A stretch of 64,000 nucleotides of DNA from the NCBI RefSeq assembly GCF_009914335.1, contig NZ_CP043925.1:2480001-2544000 (forward strand). Direction: 5' to 3'. Source of the DNA: Proteus columbae (lineage in GTDB: Bacteria > Pseudomonadota > Gammaproteobacteria > Enterobacterales > Enterobacteriaceae). Under the pieces are notes generated by a model. It was given only the letters and a program-made list of their open reading frames with translations. It had not been told where the DNA came from and did no database searches. A program made the position numbers and the translations under genes. Below are positions 37,051 to 46,377 of the stretch, piece after piece; the first letter of the stretch is position 1; each line of letters begins with the position of its first letter.

Positions 37051-38251
37051 ACTCGATATTTTACACGACTCTCTTTACCAATTCTGCCCCGAATTACACT
37101 TAAAACGACTCAACAGCTTAACGTTGGCTTGCCACGCATTACTTGACTGTAAAACTCTCACTCTTACCGAACTTGGCCGTAACCTGCCAACCAAAGCGAG
37201 AACAAAACATAACATCAAACGAATCGACCGATTGTTAGGTAATCGTCACCTCCACAAAGAGCGACTCGCTGTATACCGTTGGCATGCTAGCTTTATCTGT
37301 TCGGGCAATACGATGCCCATTGTACTTGTTGACTGGTCTGATATTCGTGAGCAAAAACGACTTATGGTATTGCGAGCTTCAGTCGCACTACACGGTCGTT
37401 CTGTTACTCTTTATGAGAAAGCGTTCCCGCTTTCAGAGCAATGTTCAAAGAAAGCTCATGACCAATTTCTAGCCGACCTTGCGAGCATTCTACCGAGTAA
37501 CACCACACCGCTCATTGTCAGTGATGCTGGCTTTAAAGTGCCATGGTATAAATCCGTTGAGAAGCTGGGTTGGTACTGGTTAAGTCGAGTAAGAGGAAAA
37601 GTACAATATGCAGACCTAGGAGCGGAAAACTGGAAACCTATCAGCAACTTACATGATATGTCATCTAGTCACTCAAAGACTTTAGGCTATAAGAGGCTGA
37701 CTAAAAGCAATCCAATCTCATGCCAAATTCTATTGTATAAATCTCGCTCTAAAGGCCGAAAAAATCAGCGCTCGACACGGACTCATTGTCACCACCCGTC
37801 ACCTAAAATCTACTCAGCGTCGGCAAAGGAGCCATGGGTTCTAGCAACTAACTTACCTGTTGAAATTCGAACACCCAAACAACTTGTTAATATCTATTCG
37901 AAGCGAATGCAGATTGAAGAAACCTTCCGAGACTTGAAAAGTCCTGCCTACGGACTAGGCCTACGCCATAGCCGAACGAGCAGCTCAGAGCGTTTTGATA
38001 TCATGCTGCTAATCGCCCTGATGCTTCAACTAACATGTTGGCTTGCGGGCGTTCATGCTCAGAAACAAGGTTGGGACAAGCACTTCCAGGCTAACACAGT
38101 CAGAAATCGAAACGTACTCTCAACAGTTCGCTTAGGCATGGAAGTTTTGCGGCATTCTGGCTACACAATAACAAGGGAAGACTTACTCGTGGCTGCAACC
38201 CTACTAGCTCAAAATTTATTCACACATGGTTACGCTTTGGGGAAATTATGA
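37043..38251 (+). CDS. IS10 transposase
   Basis: A 402-residue DDE transposase of the IS4 family that appears, from memory, identical to Tn10 transposase. It moves the element by cut-and-paste through a hairpin intermediate. The YREK-like region around IYSKRMQIEETFRD (about 286-299) carries the catalytic glutamate. The ATG at nt 108 of the element matches IS10-right. Expression is limited by RNA-OUT and Dam methylation in known IS10. The gene is full length and presumably active. Confidence 0.97.
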   Translation: MCELDILHDSLYQFCPELHLKRLNSLTLACHALLDCKTLTLTELGRNLPTKARTKHNIKRIDRLLGNRHLHKERLAVYRWHASFICSGNTMPIVLVDWSDIREQKRLMVLRASVALHGRSVTLYEKAFPLSEQCSKKAHDQFLADLASILPSNTTPLIVSDAGFKVPWYKSVEKLGWYWLSRVRGKVQYADLGAENWKPISNLHDMSSSHSKTLGYKRLTKSNPISCQILLYKSRSKGRKNQRSTRTHCHHPSPKIYSASAKEPWVLATNLPVEIRTPKQLVNIYSKRMQIEETFRDLKSPAYGLGLRHSRTSSSERFDIMLLIALMLQLTCWLAGVHAQKQGWDKHFQANTVRNRNVLSTVRLGMEVLRHSGYTITREDLLVAATLLAQNLFTHGYALGKL

Positions 38252-38264
38252 GGGGATCTCTCAG

Positions 38265-38273
38265 TGCTTAGTC
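38265..38273 (+). repeat. IS10 target-site duplication, right copy
   Basis: TGCTTAGTC, identical to 36927-36935. Confidence 0.97.
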
Positions 38274-38576
38274 TCGCCTTTTTTATCGGCTTCCTATTTA
38301 TTTTTGCGGGTATACTGCGTCTAAATATAGGCTTTAAACAAATCAAAGATAATTTTTATGGCTGGTTTAATATCTTGGTTGGATTTTTAGATTTAGTGAT
38401 TGCCTATTTCTTAATTGCTTTTGGCCCTGAAACCTCAGTCGCACTCGTCATGGCGTTAATTGGTATACAACTTATTTTAAGCTCTATCACCATTTTATCG
38501 ATAATAAGTGCGATAAAACGAATGACTCACTAATTCACTATTTAGTGATAATAATCTTATTGATGAAACATAGATA

Positions 38577-38599
38577 AAGAGCCACACAAGGTGGCTCTT
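38577..38599. terminator. Hairpin between convergent hdeD-like and 38625 genes
   Basis: AAGAGCCAC and GTGGCTCTT form a 9 bp stem with loop ACAAG between two convergent genes. Confidence 0.65.
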
Positions 38600-38624
38600 A
38601 AGTAGGAAACAGAATAGATTTGTA

Positions 38625-40247
38625 TTAAGCACAAGGTAAGCGCAGAGATACCGTGTACATATTTTCTCCACAGAGGTAACAATTTCCTGTTTTTTCAAAT
38701 ACCATCACTTGGATACCGAGTTGCCCTACTTCAATATTAGGCAATGCATCAGCCAAAATACTCTCTAATGCAGGCTCAACGATTTCAACCATATTAATAG
38801 GATCGTTATTAGGTGTTGTATCGTGTAAGAAATTACCTAAGCGAGGATCATCAGCGTAGATTTCTAATGTTGAGCGATATACCAACGTTCTTTCACTGCT
38901 ATTTACCTTAGAATAACCATTAAAAATGATAACCATTTTTTGGATATTCATTTTCGCTACACGATTTTTAATTTGTAAACATAAAGAAGGAACAAGTCTA
39001 ATATTGACAGAATTAAAGTAGCGATCACAAATCTGAGGAATAGTGACACTAATGCAAGGCTTGGGTGCAATATTTTTAATTTGCTTACTGCATTCCCCAG
39101 TTAAAGAGTTATCAACAATAATACGCTCACGTCGAGAAAAACAGATATTATCGAAGATATCAACAGTGAAGAAAGAAATGTAATGAATGCCATTTGTTAA
39201 TGACTGGTTCTCTAATCTCACAGAAACGGCTGATTTATCAGTACATGGCAACATCTTAAGTTGATCATTAAAATAAAATCCAACTTGGGTGCTTTCACTA
39301 ATATCACGACCTAAAATAAGATTAGCGTTAACGCAATAGTTCTCACTATGATAGCTGAGAATACCATTTAATGTTGCAGGCACTTTAGGAGAAGGTAATT
39401 TCTCCGTTGTCATTTCAACATAATAATCTCTGGATTTAATTGGCTTATCTAGATCTTCACTATTTTCAGTTTCGGCATGAAATATAGCGACTTGTTTCGG
39501 TTCACTCTTTTTAAATTTGACTTTAAAATTCGCAATACCGTATTTATTCGTTTTGCTAATATTAATTTTCTCGCCATCAGAATTATAGATTTCTGGCTCA
39601 ACAGCCAATGTACTATTCTCTACATCGTAAGTTAATTTAACCTCTTTATTTTGAACATCTTCACCTTCTTTATCTTGAAGATGTACCACAAAACTTTTAG
39701 AAACACTCTCCCACTGACTTGGCCATTGCATAGATTCTGAACGTATTGTCAACAAGTCATCAAATTGTTCACAATTACTCGATGAACAGTCAGTGTTAGG
39801 ATTGGTTTTAGGTGGGGTAACACGAATTTGTATTGGTGTTGCATAATAAACAATATTCTCATTATCCTCATCTTTTAAGATCAATTGTAATGACGCCACA
39901 CCACTTCGATTACCCGTTAAAGAGATTTCTGTTTTGCTGTTATCCACTATTGTGATGTAGACATCTTTGTTGTTTGGTAAAATTAAAATACCTTTCGGAC
40001 TTGTACGCCATTCAGCTAAACGTAGATTAATCCCCGTTACACTAACTTCATATTTGATAACTCGATTCAGTTTTACTTCGTTATCAGGCTCATCAGGAGA
40101 TGATTTTATCTGATTGAATTTAATATCCACATCAGCATCAATAACGGTTTGAGCATGGGCACCATAAACAGGTGGTGTTAGTGCTATTGCGCTTTTCTCA
40201 CCTTGTAAAATTTTTTGTAAACGTTCTTCTTTTGTTTCGATATTCAT
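38625..40247 (-). CDS. Unrecognised 540-residue protein with Ig-like repeats
   Basis: No signal peptide or membrane helix is visible. The middle (about 180-290) reads like bacterial Ig-like (invasin/Big-1 type) beta-domains, with KSFVVHLQDKEGEDVQNKEV and KTNKYGIANFKVKFKKS. The C-terminal half is unusually cysteine-rich for a protein without an export signal (NCYLCGEN and several single Cys). I do not recognise the family or a catalytic motif. ATG 40247 follows AGGAAA. It stands alone between convergent hdeD and a divergent small unit. Possible roles include a surface or secreted protein using another route; this is speculation. Confidence 0.75.
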   Translation of the reverse strand: MNIETKEERLQKILQGEKSAIALTPPVYGAHAQTVIDADVDIKFNQIKSSPDEPDNEVKLNRVIKYEVSVTGINLRLAEWRTSPKGILILPNNKDVYITIVDNSKTEISLTGNRSGVASLQLILKDEDNENIVYYATPIQIRVTPPKTNPNTDCSSSNCEQFDDLLTIRSESMQWPSQWESVSKSFVVHLQDKEGEDVQNKEVKLTYDVENSTLAVEPEIYNSDGEKINISKTNKYGIANFKVKFKKSEPKQVAIFHAETENSEDLDKPIKSRDYYVEMTTEKLPSPKVPATLNGILSYHSENYCVNANLILGRDISESTQVGFYFNDQLKMLPCTDKSAVSVRLENQSLTNGIHYISFFTVDIFDNICFSRRERIIVDNSLTGECSKQIKNIAPKPCISVTIPQICDRYFNSVNIRLVPSLCLQIKNRVAKMNIQKMVIIFNGYSKVNSSERTLVYRSTLEIYADDPRLGNFLHDTTPNNDPINMVEIVEPALESILADALPNIEVGQLGIQVMVFEKTGNCYLCGENMYTVSLRLPCA

Positions 40248-40496
40248 TGAGTGATTTCCTTTCTTTTTCCGATTCCATTTTTAGCTTAAAGCAAAAAATT
40301 TGAGTGAAAATCACAATAGAAAAAAGTCAACTAAGCATTGTTGTTAGATGAAAGTAAAAAAGAGAAAATAAACAATAAGATAAAGAAAGTTTTCAATAGA
40401 AAACCCTCTACTTGATCGATAAAAAACATCTTTAAAATAAAAAATAATTTAAATTTTAAAATATTTTTGTATAAAGCTATTGACTGTTATGGAAAT

Positions 40497-40510
40497 GTGA
40501 TTAAAATCAA
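40497..40510. promoter_or_regulatory. FNR/CRP-like dyad
   Basis: GTGAT-TAAA-ATCAA matches the FNR consensus TTGAT-N4-ATCAA at all but one base and also half of a CRP site. It lies 29 bp (centre to centre) upstream of the perfect CRP site. Confidence 0.4.
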
Positions 40511-40524
40511 TCTTAGAAAATATT

Positions 40525-40540
40525 TGTGACATGAATCACA
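40525..40540. promoter_or_regulatory. CRP binding site
   Basis: TGTGA-CATGAA-TCACA is a perfect CRP core. It is only 30 bp before the 24-codon ORF, so an activated transcript with the usual -41.5 spacing would start near 40574, inside that ORF. It could instead repress, or act on the divergent gene at 40247. Confidence 0.7.
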
Positions 40541-40562
40541 TTTTATTAATAGGACACTTAAT

Positions 40563-40637
40563 ATGAAATCAATGACTTCTTTTATTACTAACCTGCACCA
40601 AGTTGTTGTAAAATTATCATCAACTCGTTTACTGTAA
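40563..40637 (+). CDS. Candidate small protein, 24 residues
   Basis: AGGACACTTAAT precedes the ATG, a reasonable ribosome binding site. The peptide (MKSMTSFITNLHQVVVKL at its front) is amphipathic and not one I recognise. A strong terminator follows 28 bp later, so a transcript of about 140-180 nt exists in principle, coding or not. A small regulatory RNA is an equal alternative. Confidence 0.4.
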   Translation: MKSMTSFITNLHQVVVKLSSTRLL

Positions 40638-40665
40638 TTATTTGATTTAAAATAAAATACAGCAT

Positions 40666-40716
40666 AAAGCCAGAAATAGCACCCTCATCGCACAAAAGAC
40701 TATTTCTGGCTTTTAT
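40666..40716 (+). terminator. Terminator of the short transcription unit
   Basis: AAAGCCAGAAATAG (40666-40679) pairs perfectly with 40700-40713, with a 20-nt loop and TTTTATT after it. It is too far from ybdG to serve that gene. Confidence 0.85.
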
Positions 40717-40846
40717 TCACTCTGCTACGCTTAATTATCATCTCGTTTACCCTCACATTTGTCGTAACAAAAAATTCACCTTCTTGAACTAAGCTCTCGT
40801 TTCTATACTCTTAATATACGACCCACATTAACTATGAGGATATTTT

Positions 40847-42100
40847 ATGCAGCAGCAACTGCTTACATGGATACGTCAATTCAATGAAGAGTATGCCCAA
40901 GTCGCTTCTCTCCTACTCGTTTTAGCCATTATTTTTCTTGTCGCAATCATTCTTCATTTTATTTTGCACAAGTTGGTCTTACCTAAAATTTCCAAAGCCA
41001 TAAGTCAGTACGATCAGAAATGGCAACTTTCTCTAGAAATAAATAAACTATTTAGTCGTTTTGCTTTTTTAATCCAAGGCGTTGTTGTTAATATCCAAGC
41101 GCTGGTGTGGATGGGAGCAGGTAAAACACAAGAGATCCTCACCACCAGCGCCCAAGCGTGGTGCTTAATTTTTGGCTTGTTAATGCTTTTCTCTATTATG
41201 GATCTCTGTATGCAGATCATGAGAAATTCATCCTCATTTGGCCGATTACCATTAAAAGGTATTTTTCAAAGCTTAAAACTCGCCGCCTCTGTGCTGATTG
41301 GGATAATGATTATTTCCCTACTTATTGGCAAATCACCTCTTATTTTACTCAGTGGTTTAGGCGCCATGACGGCTGTATTAATGTTGGTGTTTAAAGATCC
41401 TATTATGGGATTAGTCGCTGGTATTCAATTATCTGCAAACAACATGATAAGCCTTGGTGACTGGTTAGAAATGCCTAAATATGGTGCTGATGGCGCCGTC
41501 ATTGATATTAGTTTAACAACGGTTAAAGTGCGTAATTGGGATAATACAGTTACAACTATTCCAACTTATTCTCTAATTTCAGATTCCTTTAAAAACTGGC
41601 AAGCAATGACAAAATCAGGAGGACGTCGTATTAAACGAAGTCTTGCTCTTGATATTAACAGCATCCATTTTTTAGATAAAAAGCAACTTGATGATCTAGA
41701 AAAGGCCCACTTGTTGGCTCCTTATATAAAAAATAAGGAAAGTGAAATTAATCAATTCAATGCAACCTTGGGCAATGAATATCAAACACCATTAAATCAA
41801 CGTGGCATGACCAATATTGGAACCTTCCGTGCATATGTTGAAGCTTATTTAAAAAACCATCCTAATGTTCATAAGCAAATGACAATTATGGTAAGACAAT
41901 TAGCCCCAACCTCGGATGGGCTTCCCATTGAAATTTACGCTTTTACGAACACCACCGTTTGGGTTCAATACGAGGCGATTCAATCAGATATCTTTGATCA
42001 TATCTTTGCTATTTTGCCTCAATTTGGCTTAAGAGTTCACCAATCTCCAACCGGAAATGATGTAAGAGCACTCAGATTACCTGTCGAAAATAATCCGTAA
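40847..42100 (+). CDS. ybdG: Miniconductance mechanosensitive channel YbdG (MscM)
   Basis: A 417-residue inner-membrane channel of the MscS family that opens on hypo-osmotic stress. About five membrane helices precede the pore-lining helix and the beta domain, with [20 protein letters not shown] (about 166-185) and [19 protein letters not shown] shared with E. coli YbdG. Length agrees with YbdG (415). The ATG follows TGAGGA. Its own terminator follows. Confidence 0.94.
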   Translation: MQQQLLTWIRQFNEEYAQVASLLLVLAIIFLVAIILHFILHKLVLPKISKAISQYDQKWQLSLEINKLFSRFAFLIQGVVVNIQALVWMGAGKTQEILTTSAQAWCLIFGLLMLFSIMDLCMQIMRNSSSFGRLPLKGIFQSLKLAASVLIGIMIISLLIGKSPLILLSGLGAMTAVLMLVFKDPIMGLVAGIQLSANNMISLGDWLEMPKYGADGAVIDISLTTVKVRNWDNTVTTIPTYSLISDSFKNWQAMTKSGGRRIKRSLALDINSIHFLDKKQLDDLEKAHLLAPYIKNKESEINQFNATLGNEYQTPLNQRGMTNIGTFRAYVEAYLKNHPNVHKQMTIMVRQLAPTSDGLPIEIYAFTNTTVWVQYEAIQSDIFDHIFAILPQFGLRVHQSPTGNDVRALRLPVENNP

Positions 42101-42117
42101 TAAATCATTTTTGTATA

Positions 42118-42155
42118 AAGTAAAAAAGGAGAATTATTCTTCTTTTTTACTTTTC
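42118..42155 (+). terminator. Terminator of ybdG
   Basis: AAGTAAAAAAGGAGAAT (42118-42134) pairs with ATTCTTCTTTTTTACTT (42136-42152) with one G-T pair, then TTCTTATT. Confidence 0.75.
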
Positions 42156-42374
42156 TTATTAACAAATATTTTTAATCTCTTATTTTGTTATCATGTTAAC
42201 AATCTTGTTTTTCTATATATTAATAATAATCGCTATATTATTTTTTATACATCGATTGATTGTTTAATCCTATTTATTTGATATTTTATTTACCACTAAA
42301 GTGGTATTTATCAAAAAATGTAACCATTTGTTTAATAATTATTTTTTTAGATAACGTTATTAACATTTTTTATA

Positions 42375-42388
42375 TTGATATAAATCAT
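42375..42388 (+). promoter_or_regulatory. FNR site upstream of dmsA
   Basis: TTGAT-ATAA-ATCAT matches the FNR consensus with one mismatch. With its centre at -41.5 the start point would be near 42423, and TAACAT (42411-42416) falls at the -10 position. E. coli dmsABC is FNR-activated, so sequence and family knowledge agree. Confidence 0.65.
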
Positions 42389-42461
42389 TATAGGTAGAAG
42401 GGTTATAACTTAACATATATATACAACTTTACTTGTTGTGAAAAATGTTAGGGTAATGTCA

Positions 42462-44894
42462 ATGTCAAAAATTAAAAATAATACTTCTATTACTGAAATG
42501 AGTCGGCGTGGATTCATTCAGTCTGCAGCTGTTATTTCTGGTGCTGCTGCTGTTGCAGGAACGGTTTCATTACCATTCGCTGCTAATGCTCAAACTCCCC
42601 AGGGTATTCGTCCTGATGAGACATCTGAAACTATCAAATACAGTGCATGCTTAGTGAACTGTGGTAGCCGTTGTCCATTAAAAGTTCATGTGAAAGATGG
42701 CGTTATTCGTCGTATTTCTAATGAAACTATGTATGACGATTCAACATTTGGTCTTCACCAAATTCGTCCGTGTCTGCGTGGTCGTTCTGTACGTTGGAAA
42801 ACGTATAATCCCGATCGTTTAAAATACCCAATGAAGCGTGTTGGTAAGCGTGGTGAAGGTAAATTTGAGCGTATTTCTTGGGATGAAGCCACTTCAATCA
42901 TCGCGGAAAAATTAAAATATACCATCGAAAAATACGGTAATGAGTCTATTTATTACCAATATGGTACAGGCTCTACAGGTGCAAACTTACATGGTAGAAC
43001 GGCATGTAAACGCTTATTAAGTACTGTTGGTGGTTTTTTAAGTGACTATGGTACTTATTCATACTCTCAATTAACCGGTATTGTGCCTTATGTTTATGGC
43101 GACATGCTGGAATCACTGTTAACAGAAATTGAGAATTCAGATTTAGTTGTGATGTTTGGTCATAACCTTGCTGAAACACGTATGTCTGGTGGTGGTCAGT
43201 TCTATGAAACGTTAAATGCGTTAGATAAGAGCAAAAGTAAAGTTATCATTATTGACCCTCGCCGTACCGACAGTGTGACAACATTAGGTGCAGAATGGAT
43301 CCCTATTTATCCGGGTACTGATGCTGCGTTAGTCGCTGCATTAGGCTATGTGATGATCCAAGAAGGCCTCACCGATGAAGATTTCTTACGTGAATATTGT
43401 GTCGGTTGGGATAAACAAACATTACCTGCATCAGCACCTGAAAATGGCTCTTATAAAGATTACATTTTAGGTAATGGCCCTGATGGCATTGCAAAAACAC
43501 CAGAGTGGGCAAGCAAATTAACGGGTATTTCTGTTGCACGTATTATCCAATTAGCGCGTGAAATTGGCGGTGCAAGAGCTGCGTGGATCTCTCAAGGTTG
43601 GGGTATTCAGCGTACTTCAAATGGTGAACAAGCCTGTCGTGCGATTATGATGCTACCATTAATGTCAGGTCATATTGGTCGCCCTGGTACAAATACAGGT
43701 TGTTGGGGTGGTAACGTTGCTTATCCAGTTGCAAGTTTTGCTCTACCTAACCCAGTTAAGACCTTGATCCCAACATTTATGTGGTCTGAAGCAATTGCTC
43801 GCGGTGAGCAACTTACCAGCAAAAATGCGGGTGTCAGAAATAAAGATAAGCTCGATACGGGTATTAAATTTATGTGGTGTTATTCCAGTAACGTGATTGG
43901 TAACCAACACGCTGACTTGAATAAAACACATGATTTACTGCAAGATGAATCAAAATGTGAGTTTATTTTAGTGTGGGATAACCACATGACACCATCTGCA
44001 AAATACGCTGATATCTTACTGCCAGATGTGACAACCGTTGAGACAAACGATCTTATCAATAACTCTTACGCAAGTGGTGCTTACCACTATGTCGTCCGTT
44101 TGCAAAATGCGATTAAGCCACTTTGGGAAAACCGCCCTTGCTATGATGTCTTAACTGATATTGCAGAAAAGATGGGCACCAAAGAGCAATTCACCGAAGG
44201 ACGTACTTACGAAGAGTGGATTGAATATTGCTATAACCAAATGCGTGAGAAAAATCCAGCACTGCCTACATTTGCAGAAACTAATGATGTAGGAATTATC
44301 GATCGTAAATTACCTAACCGTAATCAATACGTTGCACTTGAAGCATTCCGTCAAGATCCTATCGCGAATCCATTAAAAACAGCGTCAGGTAAGATTGAAA
44401 TTTATTCTGAAAAGCTTATGCAAGATACCGATGGCTGGATTTTACCAGAAGGCGATCGTATTCCTGCAATTCCAGAATATTGTAAAAATGAAGAAGGCGT
44501 TGAAAACGTTGAGCTTAAAGAGAAATTCCCTCTGCAAATGACGGGTTTCCACGATAAAGGGCACGTTCACTCAAGCTACTATAACGTTGCTATGTTACGT
44601 GAAGCTATTCCTCATCAATTCTGGTTAAACCCAATTGATGCAGCTGAACGTGGATTAAAATCTGGCGATATTGCTGAGATTTATAATGCTCGTGGTCGTT
44701 TAAATATTCTCGTCAAAGTTACAGATCGTGTATTACCTGGTGTGATTGCAGTACCGCAAGGTGCATGGCGCTCACTTGATACAACAGGTGTAGATACAGG
44801 TGGATGTATTAATACATTAACAAGCTGGCACCCATCGCCGTTTGCTAAAGGAAATCCACAACATACAAACCTTGTTGAAGTGAAACGTGCATAA
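42462..44894 (+). CDS. dmsA: Dimethyl sulfoxide reductase catalytic subunit DmsA
   Basis: An 810-residue molybdopterin enzyme that reduces DMSO and N-oxides as terminal electron acceptors. A twin-arginine signal (MSRRGFIQS) precedes a cleavage site near ANAQ, and CLVNCGSRCPLK carries the FeS ligands at about residues 63-74. The frame opens at GTG 42438, but AGGG lies 8 nt before the ATG at 42462, which I use. The operon dmsABC follows an FNR site. The E. coli enzyme faces the periplasm. Confidence 0.95.
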   Translation: MSKIKNNTSITEMSRRGFIQSAAVISGAAAVAGTVSLPFAANAQTPQGIRPDETSETIKYSACLVNCGSRCPLKVHVKDGVIRRISNETMYDDSTFGLHQIRPCLRGRSVRWKTYNPDRLKYPMKRVGKRGEGKFERISWDEATSIIAEKLKYTIEKYGNESIYYQYGTGSTGANLHGRTACKRLLSTVGGFLSDYGTYSYSQLTGIVPYVYGDMLESLLTEIENSDLVVMFGHNLAETRMSGGGQFYETLNALDKSKSKVIIIDPRRTDSVTTLGAEWIPIYPGTDAALVAALGYVMIQEGLTDEDFLREYCVGWDKQTLPASAPENGSYKDYILGNGPDGIAKTPEWASKLTGISVARIIQLAREIGGARAAWISQGWGIQRTSNGEQACRAIMMLPLMSGHIGRPGTNTGCWGGNVAYPVASFALPNPVKTLIPTFMWSEAIARGEQLTSKNAGVRNKDKLDTGIKFMWCYSSNVIGNQHADLNKTHDLLQDESKCEFILVWDNHMTPSAKYADILLPDVTTVETNDLINNSYASGAYHYVVRLQNAIKPLWENRPCYDVLTDIAEKMGTKEQFTEGRTYEEWIEYCYNQMREKNPALPTFAETNDVGIIDRKLPNRNQYVALEAFRQDPIANPLKTASGKIEIYSEKLMQDTDGWILPEGDRIPAIPEYCKNEEGVENVELKEKFPLQMTGFHDKGHVHSSYYNVAMLREAIPHQFWLNPIDAAERGLKSGDIAEIYNARGRLNILVKVTDRVLPGVIAVPQGAWRSLDTTGVDTGGCINTLTSWHPSPFAKGNPQHTNLVEVKRA

Positions 44895-44905
44895 GGAGTT
44901 AACTC

Positions 44906-45523
44906 ATGAAGCAATATGGTTTTTATTTTGACTCCACTAAATGCACTGGCTGTAAAACCTGTCAAGTCAGTTGCAAGGATGAAAAAGATTTAGATTTAGG
45001 CCCTAAATTCCGCCGTGTTTATGAATACGGTGGTGGTAGCTGGGCAAAACAAGACGGGATCTGGACACAAAATATCTATAGTTATTATTTATCCATTTCT
45101 TGTAACCATTGTTCAAACCCTACTTGCGTTGCAGGTTGTCCAACTGGCGCTATGCATAAACGTGAAGAAGATGGTTTAGTGGTTGTTAACCAAGATATTT
45201 GTGTTGGTTGCCGTTATTGCGAATTGCGTTGCCCTTATGGTGCACCACAATTCGATGAGAAGAAAAAACTCATGTCTAAGTGTGATGGTTGCTACGAACG
45301 TGTAGCACAAGGCATGAAACCGGTTTGTGTTGAGTCTTGTCCTCAACGTGCACTTGATTTTGATGATATTGAAGTGATCAGAGCAAAACATGGTACTGAA
45401 TGTGGTATTGCACCAATGCCTGATCCTAGCTTGACCAATCCAAATATCGTGATCAAAGCTCACAAAGAAGCGAAACCTTCTGGTGATAAAACCGGCTCAG
45501 TTCAAAATGCGGCGGAGGTATAA
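44906..45523 (+). CDS. dmsB: DMSO reductase iron-sulfur subunit DmsB
   Basis: A 205-residue ferredoxin-type subunit with four cysteine groups (CTGCKTCQVSC, CNHCSNPTCVAGC, CVGCRYCELRC and CDGCYERV with CVESC) for four [4Fe-4S] clusters. It carries electrons from DmsC to DmsA. It starts 11 bp after dmsA with AAGGAG and is followed by dmsC after 3 bp. It has no signal of its own and is presumably exported with DmsA. Confidence 0.95.
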   Translation: MKQYGFYFDSTKCTGCKTCQVSCKDEKDLDLGPKFRRVYEYGGGSWAKQDGIWTQNIYSYYLSISCNHCSNPTCVAGCPTGAMHKREEDGLVVVNQDICVGCRYCELRCPYGAPQFDEKKKLMSKCDGCYERVAQGMKPVCVESCPQRALDFDDIEVIRAKHGTECGIAPMPDPSLTNPNIVIKAHKEAKPSGDKTGSVQNAAEV

Positions 45524-45526
45524 ACC

Positions 45527-46303
45527 ATGCATGAACTTCCTCTAGTCTTTTTTACTGTTTTAGGTTCGTCAGCAGCAGGCCTGTTTCTTATTGCTTATAT
45601 CAGTAAAAAATTAGGTCAAATTGATGAAAACCAACTACGCAACGCTAATATTTTAGCCCTGATTTTAACATTAGTTGGCTTAGGTATTGGTGGATTACAC
45701 GTTGGTCAGCCACTGCGTTTTTTCAATATGCTCTTAGGCGTTGGCCGTTCTCCAATGAGTAATGAAGCGTTTTTAAGTGGTGTGTTTACAGGTTTTGCTT
45801 TTGCAACTGTTGCACTCACTATGATGAAAAAATGGAAGGGCTTACGTGAAATTTGTAACCTACTTACCGTTGTTTTTGGTCTAGCATTTGTTTGGTCAAT
45901 TCCACAAGTTTACCATATTCCTACAATTGCTAACTGGAACACAGACTACACCACATTGCAATTTTGGATGACGCTATTAGTTGGCGGTGGTGTATTAGCA
46001 ATGGCAACAGGTGCAAGACGTTTAGGCGCATTGTCCTTTATTATCGGTGCCATTATCACTTTTGCTACTCGCTCTGGTTATGTGAGTTTCCTTGGCTTTA
46101 CAGGTCCAGAACTGAGCGCTGATCAATCTCTATTTTGGGGATTCCAATTAGCCGTATTAGCATTAGGTGTGGTTATCGTAGGATTTACTGCAGTAAAAGC
46201 CCAAGTATCAAAAATGACGCTGGCAACTTGTGCAGCCGCAGTTATTATTGCAGAGTTATCAGGTCGTATTGCCTTCTATAACTTATGGCATATTACAATG
46301 TAG
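45527..46303 (+). CDS. dmsC: DMSO reductase membrane anchor DmsC
   Basis: A 258-residue integral membrane protein with about eight helices that anchors DmsAB and oxidises menaquinol. GGLHVGQPLRFFNMLLG (about 55-71) and SPMSNEAFLSGVFTG match the DmsC family. It is about 30 residues shorter than E. coli DmsC. GGAGG precedes the ATG. Last gene of dmsABC. Confidence 0.92.
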   Translation: MHELPLVFFTVLGSSAAGLFLIAYISKKLGQIDENQLRNANILALILTLVGLGIGGLHVGQPLRFFNMLLGVGRSPMSNEAFLSGVFTGFAFATVALTMMKKWKGLREICNLLTVVFGLAFVWSIPQVYHIPTIANWNTDYTTLQFWMTLLVGGGVLAMATGARRLGALSFIIGAIITFATRSGYVSFLGFTGPELSADQSLFWGFQLAVLALGVVIVGFTAVKAQVSKMTLATCAAAVIIAELSGRIAFYNLWHITM

Positions 46304-46347
46304 TCTTAATTTTCTTACAAAGTAATCCGTAAGAGAAATAAACGAAG

Positions 46348-46377
46348 ATGCATACCTTTTTAGGTATGCATTTTTTT
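46348..46377. terminator. Terminator between dmsC and the DUF924 gene
   Basis: ATGCATACC (46348-46356) pairs with GGTATGCAT (46363-46371), followed by seven T on the plus strand. It lies at the end of two convergent genes. Confidence 0.88.

Larger units (their letters stand above)
36936..38264 (+). mobile_element. IS10 (IS10-right type), complete 1329 bp
   Basis: The ends CTGATGAATCCCCTAATG (left, outside end) and CTGAGAGATCCCCTCATA (right, inside end, read inward) are those of Tn10 IS10-right. The length is exactly 1329 bp and perfect 9 bp duplications flank it. No second IS10 or tet genes are present, so this is a single IS insertion. Confidence 0.97.
36617..38533 (+). pseudogene. hdeD-like membrane protein gene split by IS10
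   Basis: Removing IS10 and one target-site copy joins 36617-36935 to 38274-38533 in frame, giving about 192 residues with six membrane helices of the HdeD/DUF308 family. E. coli HdeD is an inner-membrane acid-resistance protein of 190 residues. The junction reads GMLSLAFF. A GTG at 36611 is in frame, but AGAGG lies just before the ATG at 36617. Apart from the insertion there is no other damage, so the inactivation looks recent. The first fragment would end inside the IS at 36973. Confidence 0.88.
40248..40846. other. Intergenic region with a short CRP-associated transcription unit
   Basis: The stretch holds the promoter region of the minus-strand 540-residue gene, a CRP consensus site, a 24-codon ORF and a strong terminator. 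Details are given in separate entries. Confidence 0.6.
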
